From contig JBAYVY010000238.1 in NCBI GenBank assembly GCA_041674345.1, positions 1 through 5,774 on the forward strand: a stretch of 5,774 nt of DNA, read 5' to 3'. Below are positions 1-4,388 of this stretch, piece after piece. A program made the position numbers and the translations under genes. This stretch comes from JBAYVY01 sp041674345. GTDB lineage: Bacteria > Planctomycetota > Phycisphaerae > Phycisphaerales > Zrk34. Numbering within the stretch: position 1 is the first letter of the stretch; every line of letters begins with the position of its first letter. The notes below the pieces were generated by a model, which saw nothing but the letters and a program-made list of their open reading frames with translations, ran no database searches and had not been told where the DNA came from.

Positions 1-10
1 CGGGGGCGTC

Positions 11-32
11 CCACCCGCTAAAACCCCGGAAG
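11..32. repeat. dispersed 22-bp repeat, copy 1
   Basis: This stretch begins CCACCCGCTAAA and ends CCCCGGAAG. It matches 1480-1501 over 22 bp with a single A/C difference. In both places it is preceded by a GGGGGC run and a GT. The shared block abuts CCCCGGAA-rich tandem repeats in both copies, which suggests one dispersed, REP-like intergenic element. That both copies lie outside the conserved coding cores is seen directly; the element class is inference. Confidence 0.7.
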
Positions 33-44
33 ATGTCAGGCGGT

Positions 45-73
45 GGGGCACTGCGGGGGAGTGCCCCCCGCAG
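45..73. other. two overlapping, mutually exclusive GC-rich hairpins
   Basis: GGGGCACT (45-52) is the exact inverse complement of AGTGCCCC (60-67), giving an 8-bp stem with a 7-nt loop. CTGCGGGGG (51-59) is the exact inverse complement of CCCCCGCAG (65-73), giving a 9-bp stem with a 5-nt loop. The arms overlap, so only one can form at a time. No T-run follows on the plus strand, so this is not a classical intrinsic terminator. It may be part of the repeat element or act on a transcript entering from the left edge. Confidence 0.55.
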
Positions 74-76
74 AAC

Positions 77-110
77 CCCCGGAATCCCCGGAATCCCCGG
101 AATCCCCGAA
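77..110. repeat. tandem 9-bp repeat CCCCGGAAT
   Basis: Three exact copies of CCCCGGAAT occur at 77-85, 86-94 and 95-103, followed by a decayed partial copy CCCCGAA (104-110). The 9-bp period equals three codons, so read in the tilS frame it would encode Gly-Ile-Pro repeats. I place it upstream of the real tilS start. The same unit, with final G instead of T, appears on the minus strand inside the fmdB gene at 1277-1303. Confidence 0.85.
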
Positions 111-131
111 AGCTGTAACATTGTGGTTTCC

Positions 132-1160
132 ATGATCGTCACTCGACACGATTTCGTCAAAGGTTTGTCGCAGACATTGCGGACAAGCTGCGGCGTGGAG
201 CCGGGCTGGCGGCTGGTGATCGCCGTCAGCGGCGGGGCCGATTCGGTCGCGCTGCTGCGCGCCGTCGCCGCGATCGCCGGTCGCAAGGAATGCCGGTTCG
301 ACCCGCACATCGCCCACGTGCAACACCACCTGCGTCCCGAAGCCGAGTGTGAAGCGACGTTCGTCGAACAACTGGCCGCTTCGCTGAAATTGCCGTTTCA
401 TCGCCGCGACATCACGCCCGCAAGTGATACCGGCACCCCCGGAGCGACCGGCAATCTCGAAGCCAATGCGCGTCATCAGCGTTATGCCGCGCTGCTGGAA
501 GTCGCGCGTGAAGTGGATGCCGAGGCGGTGGTCACGGCCCATCATGCCGACGATCAGCTTGAAACGATTTTGATGCGGTTGATTCGCGGCTGTTCGGTGC
601 GCGGGTTGTCGGGCATGTCGGTTCGCCGCCGGTTCGGTGAGCGGTGGTTGCTGCGTCCGATGCTGGCCGTCGATCACGCCGCCGCGGTGTCGTTTCTGCG
701 TGACGTTGGACAATCATGGTGCGAAGACGCGAGCAACGCGGTGTTGAATCGACAGCGCAATCGGTTGCGGGCCGAAGTGCTGCCGGTGCTGCGCGACATG
801 CGAGCCGATGCCGCGATGAAGGCCGGTGAATCGGCGCAACTCGCGGGGCAGGCGGCGAACATCGCCGAGCATTTGCTGAGGCGCACGGCGAATCGTTGCG
901 TGATCGCGGTGGGAAAAGCCGAACGTCGTATTGAACGACTGACCGCCCAGCGATTGCCGGATGCGATGTTGTCGATGTTGTTGCGCGATCAGTGTCTTGC
1001 GATGGGTTGCCCCGCCGATCAACTGACCAGCCGTCAGATGGCGACGATGGTGCGAACCGTGCGCGATCAGCGCGGCGACGAACGCCGATTCGAGTTGGCC
1101 GGGGGCGTGCGAGTGCTGATCGACCGGCATCACGCGCGTATCACATCGCTTCCCGTTTAG
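132..1160 (+). CDS. tilS: tRNA(Ile)-lysidine synthetase, short form
   Basis: TilS uses ATP and lysine to convert C34 of the CAU anticodon of tRNA-Ile2 into lysidine, so that it reads AUA and is charged with isoleucine. It is a cytoplasmic N-type ATP pyrophosphatase. Counting from the ATG at 132 the protein is 342 residues. The PP-loop SGGADS is at 33-38, HVQHHLR near 62-68, ARHQRY near 113-118, TAHHADDQLET near 135-145 followed by RLIRGCSVRGLSGM, LLRPML at 173-178, and WCEDASN...RNRLR at 196-213. Only a short tail of about 100 residues follows, so it lacks the long C-terminal domains of E. coli TilS. An in-frame ATG at 33 would add 33 residues translated from hairpin and GIP-encoding repeat DNA and is unlikely. 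GTG at 123 is a possible alternative start. No clear Shine-Dalgarno is visible. It converges on fmdB. Confidence 0.93.
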   Translation: MIVTRHDFVKGLSQTLRTSCGVEPGWRLVIAVSGGADSVALLRAVAAIAGRKECRFDPHIAHVQHHLRPEAECEATFVEQLAASLKLPFHRRDITPASDTGTPGATGNLEANARHQRYAALLEVAREVDAEAVVTAHHADDQLETILMRLIRGCSVRGLSGMSVRRRFGERWLLRPMLAVDHAAAVSFLRDVGQSWCEDASNAVLNRQRNRLRAEVLPVLRDMRADAAMKAGESAQLAGQAANIAEHLLRRTANRCVIAVGKAERRIERLTAQRLPDAMLSMLLRDQCLAMGCPADQLTSRQMATMVRTVRDQRGDERRFELAGGVRVLIDRHHARITSLPV

Positions 1161-1170
1161 CAGCGGCCAT

Positions 1171-1199
1171 CCGGGGGGCAGGCCCCCAGCTTCCGGGGG
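1171..1199. terminator. GC-rich hairpins between convergent tilS and fmdB ends
   Basis: In the short gap between the two stop codons, GGGGG (1174-1178) can pair with CCCCC (1183-1187). The same CCCCC arm can instead pair with GGGGG (1195-1199). Position between convergent genes suggests a bidirectional terminator, but stems are only 5 bp and no T-tract follows on either strand. The right part, CTTCCGGGGGT (1190-1200), is identical to the 14-bp tandem unit core at 1506-1516, so the gap may instead be a fragment of the dispersed repeat. Confidence 0.35.
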
Positions 1200-1448
1200 T
1201 CAATGCGAATGCGAACACGCTCCGCCGCAGCAGCAACCCCCGCCGCCGGACGGTGACATCCTGCACGCATCTGATTTTCCGGGGCTTCCGGGGCTTCCGG
1301 TGGTGCCGCGGTAGTCCGCGGGGGCGGTCAGCATCCTGTTCACTTTTTTGGCGCTGCATTGGGGGCACGGGGCCGAGCCGTCCATTCGGCTGACCAGCTC
1401 TTCAAACTCGTGTCCGCACTTGTCACATTTGAACGCATAAATCGGCAT
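1200..1448 (-). CDS. FmdB-family small zinc-ribbon protein
   Basis: This 82-residue protein starts MPIYAFKCDKCGHEFEELVS, the hallmark opening of the FmdB/CxxC_CxxC_SSSS putative regulatory zinc-ribbon family. The two zinc knuckles are CDKC (Cys8, Cys11) and CPQC (Cys28, Cys31). Family members are proposed regulators of unproven function. The start at 1448 is chosen because the family motif begins there and GGAG lies 9 bases upstream on the minus strand; a longer reading from 1505 would translate repeat DNA. After about residue 48 the tail is unusual: a Gly-Ser-Pro repeat (51-56) encoded by CCCCGGAAG-type repeat DNA, then a Gly/Cys/His-rich end with CCC at 72-74 and CSHSH at 78-82. It could bind extra metal, or the tail may simply be repeat-derived. 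It is divergent from thiS. Confidence 0.85.
   Translation of the reverse strand: MPIYAFKCDKCGHEFEELVSRMDGSAPCPQCSAKKVNRMLTAPADYRGTTGSPGSPGKSDACRMSPSGGGGCCCGGACSHSH
1277..1303. repeat. 9-bp tandem repeat inside the fmdB coding tail
   Basis: On the plus strand TTCCGGGGC occurs at 1277-1285 and 1286-1294, followed by the diverged TTCCGGTGG (1295-1303). Read on the minus strand this is the same CCCCGGAA core as the repeats at 77-110 and 1490-1543. It encodes Gly-Ser-Pro units in the FmdB-like protein. The 9-bp period preserves reading frame. Confidence 0.75.
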
Positions 1449-1479
1449 GGTGGTGTTCTCCATATGGGGGCACTTCGTG

Positions 1480-1501
1480 CCACCCGCTAAACCCCCGGAA
1501 G
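1480..1501. repeat. dispersed 22-bp repeat, copy 2
   Basis: This matches 11-32 with one mismatch. Just upstream, GGCAC (1469-1473) and GTGCC (1477-1481) form a 5-bp stem with a TTC triloop, so this copy begins with a small palindrome, as REP-like elements often do. It lies in the divergent spacer between fmdB and thiS and reaches to within about 20 bases of the fmdB start. Confidence 0.7.
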
Positions 1502-1543
1502 GCAACTTCCGGGGGTTAACTTCCGGGGGTTAACTTCCGGGGG
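1490..1543. repeat. 12-bp-stem GCAA hairpin fused to tandem 14-bp units
   Basis: The left arm AACCCCCGGAAG (1490-1501) pairs perfectly with CTTCCGGGGGTT (1506-1517) across the loop GCAA (1502-1505), a GNRA-type tetraloop. The right arm is then repeated: CTTCCGGGGGTTAA at 1506-1519 and 1520-1533, with a partial third copy CTTCCGGGGG at 1534-1543. Any of the three could in principle pair with the left arm. The block ends 24 bases before the thiS start codon. It could insulate the two divergent genes, but no terminator T-tract is seen. Confidence 0.8.
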
Positions 1544-1549
1544 CGGGGG

Positions 1550-1558
1550 TGCTATCAT
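1550..1558 (+). promoter_or_regulatory. candidate extended -10 promoter for thiS
   Basis: TGCTATCAT fits an extended -10 element (TG-N-TATAAT with one mismatch). It sits between the repeat block and thiS, where a divergent gene needs its own promoter. No convincing -35 is visible because the upstream DNA is repeat. Transcription would start around 1564-1566, leaving almost no 5' leader before the ATG at 1568, so there is no room for a TPP riboswitch. Confidence 0.4.
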
Positions 1559-1567
1559 CGTAGGGTT

Positions 1568-1771
1568 ATGCAACTGATCGTCAACGGACAACATTGTACC
1601 CTCGAAAAATCCGACGCCACGGTGACGGATTTGGTGGCGCATTTGAAACTGACGGGCCGGCCCGCCGCCGTCGAAGTCAACCGCACCCTCGTCCCCAAAC
1701 GCCGCCACGCCGATCACGTCCTGCATGAAGGCGACACCATCGAAGTCGTCACGCTGGTCGGCGGGGGATGA
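1568..1771 (+). CDS. thiS: ThiS sulfur-carrier protein
   Basis: This is a 67-residue ubiquitin-like sulfur carrier for thiamine biosynthesis. Its C-terminal glycine is adenylated by ThiF, converted to the thiocarboxylate, and donates sulfur to the thiazole formed by ThiG. Visible family features are the N-terminal strand MQLIVNGQ, the VEVNRTLVPK segment near 36-44, the LHEGDTIEVVTLVGGG ending, and the Gly-Gly terminus essential for function. Length is typical for ThiS. A purine stretch AGGG precedes the ATG very closely (1562-1565), and a -10-like element lies just upstream, so the message may be nearly leaderless. Its expected partner thiG lies 526 bases downstream, separated by a toxin-like cassette. 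Confidence 0.92.
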   Translation: MQLIVNGQHCTLEKSDATVTDLVAHLKLTGRPAAVEVNRTLVPKRRHADHVLHEGDTIEVVTLVGGG

Positions 1772-1781
1772 ATTGCTTTGC

Positions 1782-1786
1782 GGGAG
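1782..1786 (+). promoter_or_regulatory. Shine-Dalgarno GGGAG supporting a TTG start
   Basis: GGGAG lies 7 bases before TTG at 1794. This is the only start-like codon with a good ribosome site for the Trp-rich small ORF, and it decides the proposed non-ATG start. It falls in the short gap after the thiS stop codon. Confidence 0.5.
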
Positions 1787-1793
1787 AACTCAC

Positions 1794-2019
1794 TTGATAA
1801 AATGCTATGATTTACCAGAACAAGGGATGGGCTGGACGAAGCTGAAAGGCAATCAGGGCTGGCGCGACTCTCTTGGACGCATATGGAAAGGATAAACTAC
1901 ACAAGAATCACTGGGATGTGACCGATCCCAAGACGGGCAATAAAGTGCTGGAAGTGGACTTCAACGGCTGGCAAATCTGGCCGGATGGCCCTAAACATCG
2001 CGGAATAAAAGCAACATGA
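1794..2019 (+). pseudogene. frameshifted small Trp-rich ORF, colicin E3-RNase-like
   Basis: Two reading frames join into one coherent protein of about 75 residues. From TTG 1794 the first frame runs through GMGWTKLKGNQGWRDSLGRI to WK and hits TAA at 1893-1895. One frame over, DKLHKNHWDVTDPKTGNK continues from 1891 through EVDFNGWQIWPDGPKHRG to TGA at 2017-2019, which overlaps the next start codon. The break is at AAAG (1887-1890); adding two A bases gives WKKDKLH. From recall, the joined protein resembles small relatives of the colicin E3 cytotoxic 16S-rRNase domain: I-x3-D-x2-H spacing (E3 Asp510/His513), a Gly then Asp seven residues on, and a PK/R end. The E3 Glu517 position appears to be Trp followed by Asp. 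It has no delivery domain, so a stand-alone toxin is more likely than a bacteriocin. It may be a true pseudogene, a sequencing indel, or recoded. Confidence 0.55.
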
Positions 2020-2276
2020 GTACCAATCCCTACAAAAAATATCGTGAATCTCCACTCTGGAAAACCGTCGAAAATGCCGTGGCCGATCTGGTCAAAAACC
2101 GGGATCTGACGGAAACGACCTCCAGGGAATTAATCGTCGGTTACATCACCAAACAGATTGTTGACGCCGATGAGGTTGTGCCCAACATACGGGTATTAAA
2201 TCTCGTCAGAGACCTTCGCCATACCTCCAAAGAACTCGAAACCGCAGTGACTCCCAAGCGACGCCAAGCGGTTTAA
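2016..2276 (+). CDS. 86-aa helical protein, possible antitoxin/immunity partner
   Basis: I do not recognise a named family, though the opening NPYKKYRESPLWKTVENA recalls small hypothetical proteins seen in other bacteria. The sequence is charged and mostly helix-forming, with no signal peptide, membrane segment, cysteine or obvious HTH. Conspicuous parts are SPLWKTVENAVADLVKNRDL (12-31), ELIVGYITKQIVDAD (38-52) and NIRVLNLVRDLRHTSKELET (57-76), ending in a basic KRRQ. Its ATG overlaps the stop of the upstream Trp-rich ORF (ATGA) and it has no Shine-Dalgarno of its own, so translation is probably coupled. That arrangement and the small size fit an immunity or antitoxin role, which is inference. 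The DNA is visibly less GC-rich than thiS and thiG around it, consistent with insertion into a thiSG operon. Confidence 0.75.
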   Translation: MSTNPYKKYRESPLWKTVENAVADLVKNRDLTETTSRELIVGYITKQIVDADEVVPNIRVLNLVRDLRHTSKELETAVTPKRRQAV

Positions 2277-2297
2277 TGTTAAAGAAAATCGAATCAC

Positions 2298-3158
2298 ATG
2301 ACAGACTCGGCTTCACAAACAACACTCGACGCCCCCCTCCATCTCGCCGGTCACGCCTTCACCAGCCGGCTTATCGTCGGCACGGGCAAATACAAAGATT
2401 ATCCCACCATGCAGCAGGCGCTGGACGCCAGCGGTGCGCAGGTCGTCACCGTCGCGGTTCGCCGCGAACGGCTGGTCGATGCCGAGGGTCGCTCGCTGCT
2501 CGATTTCATCGACACCCGGCGTTACACGATTCTGCCCAACACCGCCGGTTGTTTCACCGCCGATGACGCGGTGCGCGTCGCGCGGCTGGGCCGGGAGATT
2601 CTCGATCAGCTCGACAACCCCGGCAAGGATTGGGTCAAACTCGAAGTCCTCAACGACAAAAAAACCCTGCTGCCCGATCCGCAAGGCACACTTGAAGCGA
2701 CGAAGCAATTGGTGAAAGACGGCTTTCAGGTGTTGTGTTACACCAGCGACGATCCGGTGATGGCCGCGAAGATTCGTGATGCCGGGGCCGCCAGCGTCAT
2801 GCCCGCCGGTTCGCCGATCGGCTCCGGCCAGGGCATTCTCAATCCCAACAACATCCGCATCATTCTCGAAATGCTCAAAGACCCTGCTTCCGGGGGCGAT
2901 CCGCATTACCCCGTCATTCTTGATGCCGGGGTCGGCACGTCCAGCGACGTGACCATCGCGATGGAACTCGGCGCCGACGCGGTGCTGCTGAACACGGGCA
3001 TCGCGCATGCGAAAGACGCCGTCCAAATGGCGCGCGCCATGAAACACGCCTGCCTCGCCGGCCGGTTGTCGTATCTGTCCGGCCGCATCGGCAAAAAACT
3101 TTACGCCACCGCCTCCAGCCCCTGGGACGGCGTCATCAGCTACATCCCGGGCGAATAG
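2298..3158 (+). CDS. thiG: thiazole synthase ThiG
   Basis: ThiG condenses 1-deoxy-D-xylulose 5-phosphate, dehydroglycine and the ThiS thiocarboxylate sulfur to form the thiazole phosphate of thiamine. It is a cytoplasmic TIM-barrel protein. The 286 residues cover the whole family: SRLIVGTGKYKDY at 23-35, VVTVAVRR at 49-56, LPNTAGCFTADDAVR near 79-93, WVKLEV with the Schiff-base lysine at 114, LLPDP at 124-128, MPAGSPIGSGQGILNP at 168-183, LDAGVGTSSD at 208-217, AMELGADAVLLNTGIA at 221-236, and YATASSP at 269-275. Between helix ILEMLK and strand PVILDAG there is an extra stretch of about ten residues (DPASGGDPHY) absent from B. subtilis ThiG as I recall it. Only weak AAAGAA precedes the ATG. 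The dehydroglycine source (ThiO or ThiH) is not in the window. Confidence 0.95.
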   Translation: MTDSASQTTLDAPLHLAGHAFTSRLIVGTGKYKDYPTMQQALDASGAQVVTVAVRRERLVDAEGRSLLDFIDTRRYTILPNTAGCFTADDAVRVARLGREILDQLDNPGKDWVKLEVLNDKKTLLPDPQGTLEATKQLVKDGFQVLCYTSDDPVMAAKIRDAGAASVMPAGSPIGSGQGILNPNNIRIILEMLKDPASGGDPHYPVILDAGVGTSSDVTIAMELGADAVLLNTGIAHAKDAVQMARAMKHACLAGRLSYLSGRIGKKLYATASSPWDGVISYIPGE

Positions 3159-3193
3159 GCATATCAGTGCTATCCAACAGCCCGTCGCATGGC

Positions 3194-3199
3194 TAGAAT
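3194..3199 (+). promoter_or_regulatory. candidate -10 for the DUF433/DUF5615 operon
   Basis: TAGAAT lies 27 bases before the DUF433 start codon, one mismatch from the TATAAT consensus, in the 68-base gap after thiG. No convincing -35 was found. A promoter here is expected because type II antitoxin-toxin pairs are normally transcribed from their own promoter. Confidence 0.3.
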
Positions 3200-3226
3200 A
3201 AAAGCGTCCCGCACGGAGCATGTACG

Positions 3227-3460
3227 ATGAACACCTTGCCAAAACGCATCACCATTGACCCGGAGATTTGCAACGGCAAGCCGACGATTCGCGGCAAACG
3301 CATCGCCGTGCAGACCATCCTCGATTTTCTCAGCGCCGGCGAGGAACCGCAGGAAATTCTCCGTCAATTCCCGTCCCTGGAAATGGAAGACATCCGCGCC
3401 TGCCTGAGCGCGGCCGCCCAGTTGATGAAGAACCAATACGTCATCCAGAAGACGGCCTGA
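3227..3460 (+). CDS. DUF433 antitoxin (VapB45-like)
   Basis: This 77-residue protein belongs to DUF433, a small winged-HTH-like family that serves as the antitoxin of DUF5615 PIN-like toxins. The diagnostic core ITIDPEICNGKPTIRGKRI (8-26) is followed by VQTILDFLSAGEEPQEILRQFP (28-49) and LEMEDIRACLSAA (51-63), which are typical of the family. GGAG at 3215-3218 gives a good ribosome site 8 bases upstream. The toxin gene starts 3 bases after the stop, so the two are co-transcribed and probably translationally coupled. Antitoxins of this type are expected to bind and repress their own promoter; no operator palindrome was identified. Confidence 0.92.
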   Translation: MNTLPKRITIDPEICNGKPTIRGKRIAVQTILDFLSAGEEPQEILRQFPSLEMEDIRACLSAAAQLMKNQYVIQKTA

Positions 3461-3463
3461 CCC

Positions 3464-3826
3464 ATGGCGCGATTCCTGATCGATGTCAACCTGCCCTACT
3501 ACTTCTCTCTCTGGAATGACGAAGAATACGAACATGTCCACGATCTGGGCGATCAATGGACCGACCGACAAATCTGGGAATACGCCCGTGAAAATGATTT
3601 GGTGATCGTCTCGAAAGACGCGGACTTTTCTGATCGCGTGATGTTGTCCGGCCCCCCGCCGCGATTCGTGCATGTATGTCTCGGCAACATGAAGATGCGA
3701 GAGTTTCACGCCGTGCTGACCCGACATTGGCCGTGGGTTCTGGAGAACGTTTCACAGTTCCGGATGATCCGCATCTATGCTGATCGTATTGAAGGGGTGA
3801 TTGAAGAACCGGAATCCAACCGATGA
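3464..3826 (+). CDS. DUF5615 PIN-like toxin
   Basis: This 120-residue protein is a DUF5615/Mut7-C-type PIN-like protein, the usual toxin partner of DUF433. These are presumed Mg-dependent RNases. The N-terminal FLIDVNLP carries Asp7, TDRQIWEYA follows with Asp34, then LVIVSKDADFSDR with Asp52 and Asp54 as likely metal ligands, and VHVCLGNMKMREF holds the conserved Gly-Asn. The acidic set appears intact, so the toxin could be active. There is no independent Shine-Dalgarno; the ATG follows the antitoxin stop by 3 bases. The protein ends at a normal length for the family. The actual RNA target cannot be read from the sequence. Confidence 0.9.
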   Translation: MARFLIDVNLPYYFSLWNDEEYEHVHDLGDQWTDRQIWEYARENDLVIVSKDADFSDRVMLSGPPPRFVHVCLGNMKMREFHAVLTRHWPWVLENVSQFRMIRIYADRIEGVIEEPESNR

Positions 3827-3880
3827 ACCTATGCAACAATAATCGCTGCCATCAAAATTTGTTACTGGTATAGGAATAGG

Positions 3881-4246
3881 ATGCGTATGGACCAGCAAGG
3901 AATGTATTGCCAACAATGTCGGACTCAGCGATTGCACAACCGCAAAGAGAGTGTCGGATTCGCCATGGGCATCTTGCTGACAGTTCTCACAGGCGGGCTT
4001 TTTATCCCCGTGTGGGTGCTGATCGCTCTGTTCAGTAACCCGTGGATTTGCCAGACGTGCGGAACAACATGGTCTAAGCCCAGAGCCACTCAGTCATGTG
4101 GTCAGGTGCAACGCTTTCGTGTTCAGGGTCGGGACATCGCCACCGGGTTCGATACGGAGTTGCTGATCGACGCAACCGATGGCTCCGCAGCGATGCGGGC
4201 AGCTCGCGAGCGCGGCATGAAGCCCGTACAAGCGGATCCGATATAA
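3881..4246 (+). CDS. membrane-anchored zinc-ribbon protein, unknown function
   Basis: From ATG 3881 the protein has 121 residues. A split zinc ribbon is formed by YCQQC (Cys10, Cys13) and WICQTC (Cys57, Cys60). Between them lies a hydrophobic stretch VGFAMGILLTVLTGGLFIPV and onward (25-51), long enough for one membrane span or a short hairpin, so both knuckles would sit near the membrane surface. The tail (78-118) reads as a small domain of the form V-x-G-x-D-x2-TG-x-D...I-x-A-x-D...A-x2-A-x2-G, which I associate from memory with planctomycete membrane proteins. I recognise no named family. AGGA motifs precede both ATG 3881 and ATG 3887 at similar spacing, so the start is uncertain by two codons. 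It is separated from the toxin by 54 bases. Confidence 0.8.
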   Translation: MRMDQQGMYCQQCRTQRLHNRKESVGFAMGILLTVLTGGLFIPVWVLIALFSNPWICQTCGTTWSKPRATQSCGQVQRFRVQGRDIATGFDTELLIDATDGSAAMRAARERGMKPVQADPI

Positions 4247-4313
4247 AAACGCAACGCTGCAAAGGTTTGTCCCGCACTTTGACTCTCGTCATCGAATTCC
4301 GTTCTAGCAGGGA

Positions 4314-4328
4314 TGGCACAGGGTTTGT
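4314..4328 (+). promoter_or_regulatory. sigma-54-like -24/-12 element upstream of ahbC
   Basis: TGGCAC (4314-4319), five bases, then TTGT (4325-4328) follows the sigma-54 promoter pattern TGGCAC-N5-TTGC with one mismatch at the -12 GC. It is about 60 bases before the ahbC start, in a 142-base spacer with no gene. A TTGACT at 4279-4284 is a possible sigma-70 -35 but lacks a good -10 partner. Confidence 0.35.
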
Positions 4329-4388
4329 TTATGTCTTTGCATCTGGCCTCGCAGCGATTGCCGCCGCGACAGGGAAACGGAGCCGGTC

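Noticed and set aside
77..110. CRISPR-like array
   Set aside because: The units are contiguous 9-mers without spacers, and no cas gene is present.
33..131. N-terminal extension of TilS from ATG 33
   Set aside because: It would translate the hairpin and the GIP-encoding tandem repeat, has no family support, and TilS homology begins after the ATG at 132.
1449..1505. Longer start for the FmdB-like gene
   Set aside because: The family motif MPIYAFKC begins at 1448 with a good GGAG site; the upstream part is repeat DNA.
1449..1567. TPP riboswitch upstream of thiS
   Set aside because: No CTGAGA-type core or paired P1 stem is visible; the spacer is filled by repeat and a -10-like element.
2003..3205. 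Identical 10-mer GAATAAAAGC at 2003-2012 and 3196-3205 as a shared operator of the two cassettes
   Set aside because: It is a single short direct match, in coding sequence in one case and overlapping the candidate -10 in the other, with no palindrome. Chance is sufficient.
2313..3242. 309-codon antisense frame opposite thiG
   Set aside because: It covers the conserved ThiG sequence in reverse and shows no recognisable domain.
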